Shown: positions 1 to 9,220 of the stretch, in pieces
Layout: every line of letters begins with the position of its first letter
How positions within the stretch are numbered: the first letter of the stretch is position 1
Notes under the pieces: model-generated
The model's database searches: none
Seen by the model: the letters and a program-made list of their open reading frames with translations, nothing else
Told to the model about the DNA's origin: nothing
Translations under genes and position numbers: made by a program
Source: Halarcobacter ebronensis
GTDB taxonomy: Bacteria; Campylobacterota; Campylobacteria; Campylobacterales; Arcobacteraceae
Length of the DNA stretch: 64,000 nucleotides
Assembly (NCBI RefSeq): GCF_013201825.1
Contig: NZ_CP053836.1
Span: 1,302,001-1,366,000 of the forward strand
Reading direction: 5' to 3'

Positions 1-16
1 AATTAAGGAGATTAAA

Positions 17-308
17 ATGGCAAGAATAAGAAGAATCGTACTTCCAAATACTCCCCATCATGTAACACAAAGAGGTGTTCGCTTACAGAATATTTTTTTT
101 AAAAATGATGATTATCAATGCTATAAAGAACTCATATTTACTCAATGTAAGACTTACTGTCTTACATCTTATAGTTATACCAAAAAATAAAGAATTATTG
201 TATAAAGTATTAGGGAAAATTAGTGAACTCAATAATAAGGTTACATAAAATATCCCCTACACTGGAAATTTATAGCTTTCCCAGTTTGTGATGAAGTGGC
301 GATGGTAT
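17..308 (+). pseudogene. Decayed REP-associated (IS200-like, HUH) transposase
   Basis: An ATG behind an AAGGAG ribosome site opens a frame typical of RayT-type Y1 transposases (MARIRRIVLP, then HHVTQRG). It stops after 57 codons at 190. The expected block around the HUH motif (YCL-MPNHVH-LI) is broken: after TYCLT the family sequence resumes in another frame as LIVIPKNKELLYKVLGKIS (about 165-246). A further piece, WKFIAFPVCDE, lies near 263-295, where active members have a WQGRFxS-xDE stretch. The catalytic HxH pair is therefore deleted and the gene is shifted and truncated. It is a dead mobile-element remnant. The family match is from recognition of motifs, not from an alignment. Confidence 0.75.
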
Positions 309-329
309 TTTTTATTTTTTTAATCCCTT

Positions 330-1856
330 TTATTTAGGTGTAGCTAAAAATATCCCAACCCCTTGTATATTATTTGTTTCATCATCAAAGTTAAAGTTTC
401 CTGCACTTGTTTCCATTCCACTTCCAAAAAAAGAACCATGTAAGCTTCCATTTATAGGGTTATTTTCATGAGTTAATTTTGATGAATAACCTGAACTATT
501 TATTTTGCCATTATTAAACCCTATGTCATAGTTTTTTTCATCATTAATCACACCATATTTTAAGTTCATACTCCCTGTAAAAGAGTTTATCCCTGCACCA
601 AAATCAAATTTAAAGTTCAAAGATGAACCACCGCTATCAATGTCGTATAAAGTATTATTATCAACTATATATCCACCTATATATCCAGCAATATCGGTAT
701 CAAATGATTTAGTAGTTTTTGAAGTATTATTTATTAAACTACTTATATAACTTGTATCAGTTTTAACACCTGCAATCCAATATGTTTTGTTATAAGGATT
801 TTCTACTGAAAGCCATGTTCCATCTGCTAGGAATTTCTCATCTGTTGTTATATAAGAGTAAGTACTTATTTCCGTAAAAGCAGCATCAGTAATATTTTGG
901 TTATTTATAATTATCAGAGAGCCATTTTCATTTTTCCCCACTTCTCCAGTTTGAAGAGAATAAGAATTTCCATCATCCTTTGCTGTAATTACATACCCAA
1001 GTGTTGAAAAACCAGAAAAACTAGTATGTTCTGTAGGGATATCAGGCTGAATCTCAGGTTTTTCAGGATTAAGAGGAGGTGTATCTTCTAAAACTGTAGG
1101 AGGTGTAGTAATATTTTCTTTAGGAGGTGTAACCTTTTCTTTAGGCGTAGTTCCGTCATTTTCACTACTAGGTGTAAGGGTTCCATCTTCATCATCCTTA
1201 GCTCCTGCTTTTTCTTCTTCAGTAGAAGTAGTGCTCTCTTTAGTTTCTGTTGACTCTGTACTATCACTAGACTTAGCATTTAAACCTTTTTGAACACTAT
1301 CTAAGGTATCTTGTTCTAAAGACTCTGGAGGAGTTGGGGCTTTACCTTGTGGAAGTCTTGTAAACTCTTGCTTATCAACATTAACAGTAAAATTATTTGC
1401 AGTAACACTAATAGCACCATCAGTACAAATAATGATTTGTTGATTTCCTATAATAGTAGTTCCTCTAATACCAATAGTTGCACTTTTAGTTCTAAGCTTA
1501 AATCTCTCTTTATTGATTTTACCTATTGCTCCAGTAATAGATTTAAAAGAGCCTTTCATAAAGCCAAAGCTAGCCTTAGAGTCTTCTGGTTTATTTGCAT
1601 CATAAACATAATCAAAGATATTTAAAGTAGAATTTTGTCCTATAGTAATAATAGTATTATCATTCATGGTAATTTGTGCTTTAGAGCCTTTAGAAGAATT
1701 TATAACATCATCTTTTTCTAATTTCTCTCCAAGTTTAGCTAGGATAGTATTTGAATCCCTAGAGATTTTAATATCACCAACTAAAGCTGTTATTTGTCCT
1801 ATACTAGCAAATAAAAAGTTTGCAAGGATAAAAAGTAATAAGAGTATTTTTTTCAT
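330..1856 (-). CDS. FecR-domain protein with a TbpB-like C-terminal barrel domain
   Basis: 508 residues. A signal peptide (about 1-17, ending LFA) has no lipobox cysteine. A FecR domain follows (about 18-150), with the hallmark TKSATIGIRGTT. Residues about 165-275 are a low-complexity linker rich in E, S, T and P. The last 230 residues are beta-rich and end in a pattern like the transferrin-binding-protein B barrel (GSLHGSFFGSGMETSAGNF). FecR domains outside the iron-signalling context often occur in exported or surface proteins. The gene lies 9 bases downstream of a Slam-like gene on the same strand, so a surface or secreted cargo is likely. The substrate is unknown. The FecR call is firm; the TbpB-like call is tentative. 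Confidence 0.7.
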   Translation of the reverse strand: MKKILLLLFILANFLFASIGQITALVGDIKISRDSNTILAKLGEKLEKDDVINSSKGSKAQITMNDNTIITIGQNSTLNIFDYVYDANKPEDSKASFGFMKGSFKSITGAIGKINKERFKLRTKSATIGIRGTTIIGNQQIIICTDGAISVTANNFTVNVDKQEFTRLPQGKAPTPPESLEQDTLDSVQKGLNAKSSDSTESTETKESTTSTEEEKAGAKDDEDGTLTPSSENDGTTPKEKVTPPKENITTPPTVLEDTPPLNPEKPEIQPDIPTEHTSFSGFSTLGYVITAKDDGNSYSLQTGEVGKNENGSLIIINNQNITDAAFTEISTYSYITTDEKFLADGTWLSVENPYNKTYWIAGVKTDTSYISSLINNTSKTTKSFDTDIAGYIGGYIVDNNTLYDIDSGGSSLNFKFDFGAGINSFTGSMNLKYGVINDEKNYDIGFNNGKINSSGYSSKLTHENNPINGSLHGSFFGSGMETSAGNFNFDDETNNIQGVGIFLATPK

Positions 1857-1865
1857 GTTAAATCC

Positions 1866-3182
1866 TTAAAATGTATAAATCAATGAAGATTTAATAACTT
1901 GTTTTTTATAATCAAAGGGTGCTTGGTTTGACATATTGTTTGTAACTGTTCCTTTTAGGGCAAAGATTAAGTTTTCTTTTATTGGTCTACTTATTCCAAT
2001 AGAGACACTATTTATCTTATCAACTCTTCTCGATAAAAAGTTAACATCCCTATCCCTATAGATTACTTTTTTACTATTTATATTTGTGTTCAGATTAAAT
2101 TTATATGGTAAAGCTAAACTATTTTCTAAGCCTATTTCAAATGATTCTTTACTTATATCTGTTCTTTGTTCATATATTTCTAACTCTTTGCTATATGAAG
2201 TATCTAAAGTAAAAAGTCCAAAGTTTTCTGTTTTATATTTTAAACTATTTGTTAAATCAAATACATAGGCACTTTTTTGTTTATCTTCTTCTTGGTCATA
2301 GAGTTTTTTACTTAGTTTAAAAGTAATATCATTTAAAGTTGTTTGTGCAAAAATATGAGAGTTTGAAAATATTAAATTATAGTTTTTTAAATAGTCTTTA
2401 TCATTGTATCTAACATAATCTATTCCAAGTCCAATGCCATATTTATTTGCTCCTTTGTAAAAGGTAGGAGTAGAAGTAAATGAGATAACATCAATATTAC
2501 TATCTTTTTTAGTATCATAATCTTGGGTATAAGCTACAAGGCTATTATTTAAGGAGAAATTTTCATTATATTTATATACATGGTTTATAACAGCAATCAC
2601 ATCATAATAATAATCAGATTCTTCTTTAGCATCATTATTTAAAGTTAAATCAGTTCCTAATTGGGGTACAAAAACTAAGTATTCACCTGCTGTTGCTGAG
2701 TTATTTACATTTGAATCATAACTTAGATCAAATACTAAAGCTCCACTTATAAAATGTTTTTGCATAGTTTGTTTTATGTAAATAAGTCTTGATGCAATAC
2801 TCTTTTTTACATCAGCTGGAGTATTTGCATTTACTAAAACAAAATTAAAATCTTTTATTGCTTGAGTATAGTTTTTTAGCATCAAATTACTTTGGGCTAT
2901 TTCTATTCTTGCTCTTAGATTATTTGGTTGAGCAAAAAGTATTCTCTCATAATAACTTATTGCTATATCATATTCACCTTGCTCATATTTACATCTTCCA
3001 AGATAGAAGTTTAGATTTTGATTTTCCAAATCATTTTTTGATAAAGAAATAAATATTTCGTAAGCTTCTTTATAGTTTCTTTCATTAAACAGTTTTACTG
3101 CTTGATCATATGAGGTTAAACTCTCTTTTGAAAACAGTAGTGATGTTATAAAAAGTGTTAGAAATAATATTTTTTTTGTCAT
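1866..3182 (-). CDS. TPR plus outer-membrane barrel protein, Slam-like (DUF560 type)
   Basis: 438 residues with a signal peptide (about 1-18). Tetratricopeptide repeats occupy about 20-130 (YDQAVKLFNERNYKEAYEIF, then YLGRCKYEQGEYDIAISYYE). From about 145 onward the protein alternates polar and hydrophobic strands and ends in a terminal phenylalanine (SSLIYTF), as outer-membrane barrels do. An N-terminal TPR with a C-terminal 14-strand barrel is the architecture of Slam proteins, which move TbpB-like cargo across the outer membrane (type XI secretion). The first strand, LVFDLSYDSNVNN, resembles that family. It is the first gene of a two-gene operon with the FecR/TbpB-like gene. Alternative: a generic TPR outer-membrane porin. 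Confidence 0.6.
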   Translation of the reverse strand: MTKKILFLTLFITSLLFSKESLTSYDQAVKLFNERNYKEAYEIFISLSKNDLENQNLNFYLGRCKYEQGEYDIAISYYERILFAQPNNLRARIEIAQSNLMLKNYTQAIKDFNFVLVNANTPADVKKSIASRLIYIKQTMQKHFISGALVFDLSYDSNVNNSATAGEYLVFVPQLGTDLTLNNDAKEESDYYYDVIAVINHVYKYNENFSLNNSLVAYTQDYDTKKDSNIDVISFTSTPTFYKGANKYGIGLGIDYVRYNDKDYLKNYNLIFSNSHIFAQTTLNDITFKLSKKLYDQEEDKQKSAYVFDLTNSLKYKTENFGLFTLDTSYSKELEIYEQRTDISKESFEIGLENSLALPYKFNLNTNINSKKVIYRDRDVNFLSRRVDKINSVSIGISRPIKENLIFALKGTVTNNMSNQAPFDYKKQVIKSSLIYTF

Positions 3183-3328
3183 TTAGGAAACTTCTTTTTT
3201 GTGAAATAATTTTTAATAGTTAAATATTAGCAACTCAAAATCATTGCAAAATCATTAGAAAAGCAAAAGATTTGTAAATTTTAGAATCTATTTTTATTTT
3301 TATTTTTTTTAATGATATAATCTATTCT

Positions 3329-4003
3329 ATGAATAACTTAGATATATTAAAAGAATTAAATGTATTAAATGTAGATGATAATATTCAAGCTTGTGAAAAT
3401 ATCAAAAAGACTTTGGAATATTATTTTAAGAATGTATTTATAGCTCATAATGGAGAAGAAGCATTAGAGGTATATAATAAAAAAGAGTGTCATCTTTTAA
3501 TAGTAGATTATGATATGCCTATTATGAATGGTTATGAATTTTTGTCAAAAATAAGAGAAAAGGATGATGAAATATCTGCTATGATTATAAGTTCTTATGA
3601 TGATAAAGTTAAACTCAAAAATGCAATTGGCTTAAATCTTTTGGAATATCTTGTCAAACCTTATGGTTTGAATGAATTAAAAGGTGTTCTAAATAAATTT
3701 GTGAAAAGTTTAGAAAAAAAGGAGCTACTAAGGTACTATGTTACTGAGACTCTTTTTTACGATAGATTAAAAAAGACTTTCATTGATGACTCAAAAGAGT
3801 ATAAATTTACCTCTTATGAAATAAAACTTATCGAATATCTTTTTAGATATAAAAATCAAGTTATTAAATATGATGACCTTCTATATATTTTAGAATCAAC
3901 TAATCAAAAATCTTTGATAAATTCAGTTTATAATATAAATAAAAAACTAAATATCAAACTTATAGAAAATGTAAAAGATATGGGATATTGGTTGAAAAGA
4001 TAG
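3329..4003 (+). CDS. OmpR-type response regulator
   Basis: 224 residues. The receiver domain (about 8-125) has the acidic pair D16/D17, phospho-acceptor D60 in IVDYDMP and the conserved lysine K110 in LVKPYG. The C-terminal 80 residues form an OmpR/PhoB-like winged helix (FTSYEIKLIEYLF, then SLINSVYNINKKL, then VKDMGYWL). Phosphorylation should control DNA binding. The histidine kinase gene starts two bases after its stop, so the two are surely co-transcribed and form one two-component system. The target genes are not evident from the sequence. Confidence 0.85.
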   Translation: MNNLDILKELNVLNVDDNIQACENIKKTLEYYFKNVFIAHNGEEALEVYNKKECHLLIVDYDMPIMNGYEFLSKIREKDDEISAMIISSYDDKVKLKNAIGLNLLEYLVKPYGLNELKGVLNKFVKSLEKKELLRYYVTETLFYDRLKKTFIDDSKEYKFTSYEIKLIEYLFRYKNQVIKYDDLLYILESTNQKSLINSVYNINKKLNIKLIENVKDMGYWLKR

Positions 4004-4004
4004 C

Positions 4005-5834
4005 ATGAAGTTTTTTATTTTATTTTTTATTTTTATTACCTCAATTTTTGCCCATGATTTAGATGTTGTAGAAAAGTATTTTGTAGATACGAATAACTCT
4101 TTAAATATACAAGAGATAATGAAGCACAAAGATGATTTTATTCCTATAAAAGAGTACAATTTAGGGATAATAAAAAGTTCTGTTTGGATAAAAATCGATT
4201 TAAAAAATAACACAAAACAGAATTTAAAAAAAAGAATAAATAATAAAATGGCAGGAATAAATTTAATTGATGTTTTTTTAGTAAAAGATAATCAAATAAC
4301 AAAAACTTACAAACTAGGAAATCTAAGAGAACATAATAAAAGAGAGAATGATTTTAGGATTTCTTACTTTGATATTGAACTTCAACCTTTACAAAAAGTA
4401 GAGATATTTATAAAACAAAAAACTTATGGCACTATGGAAATAAGGTGGAATATAGTTAATATCAAAGATTTTGAAACGTATTATTTTCTTCAAGGATTGA
4501 TATACGCATTTTTTACCGGTATTTTACTTGTGATGATTGTTCTTGGTTTTACTCTTTATTTTATTTTTAAAAAGAAGCATTTTTTAATTTATTCTTTATT
4601 TACCTTATCTGTTGGAATTTTTCAACTTACCATAGCTGGATTTTTATATCAATTGGGTATTCCACTTGATTTAAATAAATTTTTCACCTTTTTTATTCCT
4701 GCTTTTGCAATGATTTTATTTGGTTTGTTTCCCTTATATTTTTTCAATATCCAAAAAAATGAATTTAAAATTACACAAATAATTATAAAAATATCTATTA
4801 TTTTACTTACTATTTTTGCTTTCACACAGTTCTTTTATCGTATTTATCCTGATGTATTTTATTTTAGTAAATTTTATGTTTTGATTATCTTTTTACTTAT
4901 GTTTACTATTTTGATATTTTCAATTCGAATGTTTCTTTTAAAAAAAGATGGTTCTATTTTTTATTTATTGGCAAATATTGTTTACTTCTTTTTTGGAGTC
5001 TTGTATATACTCGTCGCTTTTGGTATTTTAAAATATGAAGGTTTTTTATATTACTTCATTTCAATAGGAGCCATTGGGCAAGATATGGTTTTAGCTATTG
5101 GGTTGATTTATTCTGTATATGTAATGAGAGAAAGAAATGAGAAAAATATTGAACTTTTAGGTGAATATTCAAAACTTAGTTTTATAGGGCAAACCATGGT
5201 AAATATCTCCCATCAGTGGAAAGAACCTATAAATAATATTTATAGCAGTATCACTTATATAGAAGCTGCTCGTGAATTCAAAGATAAAAATATAGATACA
5301 ATTATTGATAATAATCTTAAAATTATAAAAGAGACAACTTCTTACTTAAAAGAGACAGCCCTTGGGCAGTTGCATTTTTATAAAGAAGAAAAAAATATTG
5401 AAGAAGTTGAGTTTTGTGAAGAGATAAACTATGTAATAAGACTTATGGAAAAGGAGTTTATAAAAAAAGATATTAAGATAAGTTTTGATTGTAATGATAA
5501 GCTAAAAATAAAAATAGAGAAAAACTATTTTCTAAATGTGTTAATGATTTTATTTGAAAACTCCCTAAAAGCTTTTGAACGACGAAAGATAAAAAATCCT
5601 AAAATAGGAATTTTTGTAAAAGAAATAGAAAATAAACTCGAAATTATTTTTGAAGATAATGCAGGTGGAGTAAGTAAAGATTTTATAGAAAAGATATTTG
5701 AAAAAGATTTTTCAGAGAGCTCTTCTACGGGAATAGGTTTGTATTTAGCAAAAGAGATAGTTTCTCAAAAGCTAAATGGTCAAATAACAGCAGAAAATAA
5801 AAATGAGGGCTTATCTTTTAAAATAGTTATTTAA
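4005..5834 (+). CDS. 7TMR-DISM sensor histidine kinase
   Basis: 609 residues: a signal peptide (about 1-16, ending IFA), a periplasmic 7TMR-DISMED2-type domain (about 20-160; SSVWIKIDLKN is typical), seven membrane helices (about 165-375) and a cytoplasmic kinase core. The phospho-acceptor is H403 in NISHQWKEP. The ATPase has an N-box (LFENSLKAF), G1 (DNAGGVS) and G2 (STGIGLYLAKEIV). DISMED2 domains are thought to bind carbohydrate-like or small ligands; the ligand here is unknown. It lies directly after its response regulator. Confidence 0.85.
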   Translation: MKFFILFFIFITSIFAHDLDVVEKYFVDTNNSLNIQEIMKHKDDFIPIKEYNLGIIKSSVWIKIDLKNNTKQNLKKRINNKMAGINLIDVFLVKDNQITKTYKLGNLREHNKRENDFRISYFDIELQPLQKVEIFIKQKTYGTMEIRWNIVNIKDFETYYFLQGLIYAFFTGILLVMIVLGFTLYFIFKKKHFLIYSLFTLSVGIFQLTIAGFLYQLGIPLDLNKFFTFFIPAFAMILFGLFPLYFFNIQKNEFKITQIIIKISIILLTIFAFTQFFYRIYPDVFYFSKFYVLIIFLLMFTILIFSIRMFLLKKDGSIFYLLANIVYFFFGVLYILVAFGILKYEGFLYYFISIGAIGQDMVLAIGLIYSVYVMRERNEKNIELLGEYSKLSFIGQTMVNISHQWKEPINNIYSSITYIEAAREFKDKNIDTIIDNNLKIIKETTSYLKETALGQLHFYKEEKNIEEVEFCEEINYVIRLMEKEFIKKDIKISFDCNDKLKIKIEKNYFLNVLMILFENSLKAFERRKIKNPKIGIFVKEIENKLEIIFEDNAGGVSKDFIEKIFEKDFSESSSTGIGLYLAKEIVSQKLNGQITAENKNEGLSFKIVI

Positions 5835-5944
5835 AAAATTGAAAGCCTCTTTTTGAAATAGGGGACAGAAGATGATAATGATTTGGCATTAAACAATAAA
5901 CAAATATTTTAATTTTATATTTATTCTTTGCATCTAAACTAATT

Positions 5945-6508
5945 TTAAAGTTTGAAAAAGTATTTATATAAGCACTCTATACATTTGATATATTCTTTAT
6001 TTGATTTTGAAAGTTTAGATAAAAGTAGTCCACCTTGAATAGTAGATATGATAAATAAAGATGATGAGTAAACATCTATATCATTTTTTATCTCTTTATT
6101 TTTTATAGCATCTTTTATACAATTTTCAAAAATACTTTGCCATGAGTTTATACACTCTTGTAAGGCTTTTGATATATCTTCATCTATATTTGATAACTCT
6201 AAGATAAGGTTTCCTAAAGGACACCCTTTATCAAAATTATTTTTTCTTAATTCTAGTATTTTTAGAAGTTCTTTTAGTTTGTCTTTTTTTAGTGTTTCTA
6301 AGCTTTCATATTTTTTTATTGTTTGAGGATAAATTCTTTCATTTATTATTGCTATTATTAACTCTTTTTTAGAACTAAAATGGTGATAAAATCCACCTTT
6401 TGCAACATTTGATTTTGTTAGTATTGTACTAAGACCTGTTGCATTATAACCATTTGTATATATCTCTTCATATGCAATATCTAATATTTTATCTCTTAAC
6501 GAACTCAT
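5945..6508 (-). CDS. TetR-family transcriptional repressor
   Basis: 187 residues. The N-terminal helix-turn-helix (about 5-50) reads IYTNGYNATGLSTIL and then GGFYHHFSSKKELI, typical of TetR regulators. The C-terminal half is an all-helical ligand-binding domain with a family-like GCPLGNL motif near 95-101. The gene is the third in line after a tautomerase and a cupin gene on the same strand. Palindromes sharing ACAGAC/GTCTGT lie just upstream of this gene and upstream of the tautomerase gene, so autorepression and repression of the operon are likely. The inducer is unknown. Confidence 0.85.
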   Translation of the reverse strand: MSSLRDKILDIAYEEIYTNGYNATGLSTILTKSNVAKGGFYHHFSSKKELIIAIINERIYPQTIKKYESLETLKKDKLKELLKILELRKNNFDKGCPLGNLILELSNIDEDISKALQECINSWQSIFENCIKDAIKNKEIKNDIDVYSSSLFIISTIQGGLLLSKLSKSNKEYIKCIECLYKYFFKL

Positions 6509-6534
6509 TTTTTAATATCTTTATATTAAATTTT

Positions 6535-6556
6535 CTACAGACTATTTAGTCTGTAG
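6535..6556. promoter_or_regulatory. Palindromic TetR operator upstream of tetR
   Basis: CTACAGACTA and TAGTCTGTAG are perfect 10-base inverted arms around a 2-base centre. The site lies 27 bases before the tetR start and between it and the cupin gene. The ACAGAC/GTCTGT core is shared with the site at 7391-7404. Assignment to the adjacent TetR protein is inference. Confidence 0.65.
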
Positions 6557-6579
6557 AAAGGAGTATATATTTATTTGAT

Positions 6580-6981
6580 TTAATTGTCAACATAATCCTC
6601 GACGATAAATCTATCAATTGAGGTATGTGTATGACTACATCCAGCAATACAAATAAGATTCTCATCACTTGTATTTATTAGTTGATGTACTTGTTTTGCT
6701 TTTACATTTATACATTCTCCTTGTTTTATATATCTTGGTTGTTGCCAATTTATTTTACCGTTTTGTTCTTCTCCTAAGATCATTATTCCTTCACCTTTTA
6801 GTATTTGGTAAGTTTCATTTCCCTTTTGATGATAGTGTGCACCAATTTTATTTTTTGATTTGATTTGTAAAGCATATAAATTAAAAGTTTCACCCTCAAT
6901 CAAAGATGAGATTTTTATACCAACTTTTTCATCATAAACTGCATTTTTTAGTGCATGTTCTATATTTATAATGTCTTGCAT
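6580..6981 (-). CDS. Cupin-domain protein
   Basis: 133 residues with one cupin fold. Motif 1 is around 60-80 (GAHYHQKGNETYQILKGEG) and motif 2 around 105-125 (VHQLINTSDENLICIAG). Histidines in GAHYH, glutamate in NETY and the histidine of QVHQL are positioned to bind a metal. Small cupins can be isomerases, dioxygenases or sensors, and the reaction cannot be told here. It follows the tautomerase gene by three bases in a TetR-controlled operon, which suggests a small metabolic or detoxification function for an aromatic or enol-type compound (inference). Confidence 0.75.
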   Translation of the reverse strand: MQDIINIEHALKNAVYDEKVGIKISSLIEGETFNLYALQIKSKNKIGAHYHQKGNETYQILKGEGIMILGEEQNGKINWQQPRYIKQGECINVKAKQVHQLINTSDENLICIAGCSHTHTSIDRFIVEDYVDN

Positions 6982-6984
6982 CTT

Positions 6985-7365
6985 TTATATCTCCAACATT
7001 TGAGCAAGTCCATCTCCAAAACTCCAGTTTTCTATAGATGTTTCACTTATTGATATAAAAACACTACTTTTTGAATAACTAGTACTTTTTTCTATAGCTT
7101 CTGAACAAGCTTTGTATAGATTTTTCTTTTGTTCTATTGTTCTTCCCTCTTTACATAAAATATTTATATAGATTATCTCTTTATATTTTACATTTAAATA
7201 CTCATCTGGGAATACTAAGTTTTCTTTATTTACTTGTGTAAATACATGAAATTTATCTTTCAATGGAATATGAAAGTGTTTCATTAGTGAAGAATGAATC
7301 GAATCAGATATATTCATTTTTTCTTCTTTTGATTTTGTATTTGTATATATTCTTACGAATGGCAT
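6985..7365 (-). CDS. Tautomerase-superfamily protein
   Basis: 126 residues. It starts MPFVRIYT, so a catalytic N-terminal proline would be exposed after methionine removal. The length and the middle EGRTIEQKKNLYKACSEAIE segment fit the two-module tautomerase_2/MSAD-like group rather than the 62-residue 4-oxalocrotonate tautomerases. Conserved residues near the end (VFISISETSIENWSFGDG) match that group. It is the first gene of the operon with the cupin and tetR, with an ACAGAC palindrome 25 bases upstream. Substrate unknown. Confidence 0.8.
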   Translation of the reverse strand: MPFVRIYTNTKSKEEKMNISDSIHSSLMKHFHIPLKDKFHVFTQVNKENLVFPDEYLNVKYKEIIYINILCKEGRTIEQKKNLYKACSEAIEKSTSYSKSSVFISISETSIENWSFGDGLAQMLEI

Positions 7366-7390
7366 ATTATAAATCCTTTTAAATTAAAAT

Positions 7391-7404
7391 ACAGACCGGT
7401 CTGT
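7391..7404. promoter_or_regulatory. Palindromic TetR operator upstream of the tautomerase gene
   Basis: ACAGACCGGTCTGT is a perfect 14-base palindrome, followed by a second GTCTGTAG-like half-site. It sits 26 bases before the tautomerase start. It shares the ACAGAC/GTCTGT arms with the site at 6535-6556. Confidence 0.7.
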
Positions 7405-7615
7405 CTGTAGAAATTGTACGCTTTTAGTTTTCTTTTGTCAATACTAAATTAAAAATATTTTAAAACATAAATAATCTCAAAGTAAAATACTTATCTTAAT
7501 TAATATAAAAATAGAACAAATAGCCTTTTTAATTTATATCATATATTATTCATTAACCTTTTATTTATCGCTGATTTATTATTGGCTGTTAATATTTGAT
7601 TTTTAAAGGAGTTAA

Positions 7616-9220
7616 ATGTTAACAATCAGCCGAACAAAATTAATACTTTTGGTTTCACTTTATCTTACATTATTTTATAATTTTACTTTTTTCAGAAGTT
7701 TGCTTGATGCTTATCCTTTGGAAGGTATGAATTATATAAATATATTTTCAGTTGTAGTTATTGTTTTTTTATTAAACAATTTTCTGTTTGCACTATTTGG
7801 TTTTAAATATTTGATAAAACCTCTATTACTAATAGTTGTTATTGTTTCATCTTTTGTTGCCTATTTTATGGATAGTTATAGCATAGTTGTTGATACGGAG
7901 ATGATAAGAAATACTCTACAAACAAACTTAAATGAATCAATGGATCTATTTAATTTCAAATTGCTTATTTACTTTTTCTTTTTGGGGCTTTTACCTGCAT
8001 TTCTTATTTACAAAACTAAAATTTATTATACTTCAAGAAAAAAAGAGCTTATCTCAAAGATGAATTCTATAATCCTAAGTCTGCTATTAATAGCAATAAT
8101 AATCTTTAGTTTTAGCAAGTTTTATTCATCATTTTTTAGGGAGCATAAACCTCTTAGATATAATGTTAACCCAACATACTGGATATATAGTGTTGGTAAA
8201 TATGTTAGTAGTTTAAGTAAAGGGGCAAAAGAGGAGTTTAAAACTATTGGAGAGGATGCAAAAGTTGTAGAAGAAGAGAGTGAAGATAAAGAGCTAATTA
8301 TACTTGTTGTGGGAGAGACTGCAAGAGCAGATAGATTTTCATTAAATGGTTATACAAAAGAGACAAATCCACTTTTAAAAAAAGAAGAGATTATAAACTT
8401 CTCAAATATGTACTCATGCGGAACATCTACAGCCGTTTCAGTTCCTTGTATGTTTTCAATTTATGATAAGAGTGATTATGATTATGAAAAAGGTGTTTCG
8501 ACTGAAAATATTTTAGATGTATTAAATGATACAAAAGATATTAAGATTCTTTGGCGTGACAACAACTCAGATTCAAAAGGTGTAGCTTTAAGAGTTGATT
8601 ATGAAGATTATAAAACACCAAAAAACAATACAATTTGTGATAAAGAGTGTAGAGATGAAGGTATGCTTGTAGGACTTGATAAATATATTGAAAAGAACAA
8701 AGGAAAAGATATATTGATTGTTCTTCATCAAATGGGGAATCATGGACCAGCTTACTATAAAAGATATCCAAAAGAGTTTGAAAAGTTTACCCCTGTGTGC
8801 AAAACAAATGAACTTCAAAATTGTACAAATGAAGAGATAAACAATGCCTATGACAACGCAATTTTATATACTGATTATTTCCTATCAAAGGTTATAAACT
8901 TTTTAAAACCATACTCAAAAAAATATGAAACAGCAATGATATATTTAAGTGACCATGGAGAGAGTTTGGGAGAAAATGGTATCTATCTTCATGGAATGCC
9001 TTATATGATAGCTCCTGAAGTTCAAAAACATATTCCAGCGGTTTTATGGCTAGGCGAGGGGGAAATGAGAGAAGATTATGATCTTGAAAAAGTTAGGAGT
9101 TATTCAAATAGAGAATTTACCCAAGACAATCTTTTTCATACATTGTTAGGATTATTTGAAGTTGAAACAAAAAGTTATAAAAAAGAGATGGATATATTAA
9201 ATGAATCAAGAGTTGATTAA
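7616..9220 (+). CDS. eptA: Phosphoethanolamine transferase (EptA/MCR-like)
   Basis: 534 residues. The N-terminal 210 residues carry five membrane helices. The C-terminal sulfatase-fold domain is periplasmic. Metal and nucleophile motifs of the EptA/MCR family are present: VGETARADRFSLNGY (metal glutamate), SCGTSTAVSVPCMFS with the nucleophile threonine at about T272, WRDNNSDSKG, and the metal-binding SDHGESLGE and HGMPY. The enzyme should move phosphoethanolamine from phosphatidylethanolamine to lipid A (or another surface glycan), raising resistance to cationic peptides. The start has a good AAGGAG site. It overlaps the next gene, a PAP2 phosphatase, by 20 bases. Confidence 0.88.
   Translation: MLTISRTKLILLVSLYLTLFYNFTFFRSLLDAYPLEGMNYINIFSVVVIVFLLNNFLFALFGFKYLIKPLLLIVVIVSSFVAYFMDSYSIVVDTEMIRNTLQTNLNESMDLFNFKLLIYFFFLGLLPAFLIYKTKIYYTSRKKELISKMNSIILSLLLIAIIIFSFSKFYSSFFREHKPLRYNVNPTYWIYSVGKYVSSLSKGAKEEFKTIGEDAKVVEEESEDKELIILVVGETARADRFSLNGYTKETNPLLKKEEIINFSNMYSCGTSTAVSVPCMFSIYDKSDYDYEKGVSTENILDVLNDTKDIKILWRDNNSDSKGVALRVDYEDYKTPKNNTICDKECRDEGMLVGLDKYIEKNKGKDILIVLHQMGNHGPAYYKRYPKEFEKFTPVCKTNELQNCTNEEINNAYDNAILYTDYFLSKVINFLKPYSKKYETAMIYLSDHGESLGENGIYLHGMPYMIAPEVQKHIPAVLWLGEGEMREDYDLEKVRSYSNREFTQDNLFHTLLGLFEVETKSYKKEMDILNESRVD

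Noticed and set aside
5860-5900. GGGGACAG stretch as a mobile-element or REP repeat
   Set aside because: Only one short copy is visible here and no inverted partner or transposase is nearby; not enough to annotate.
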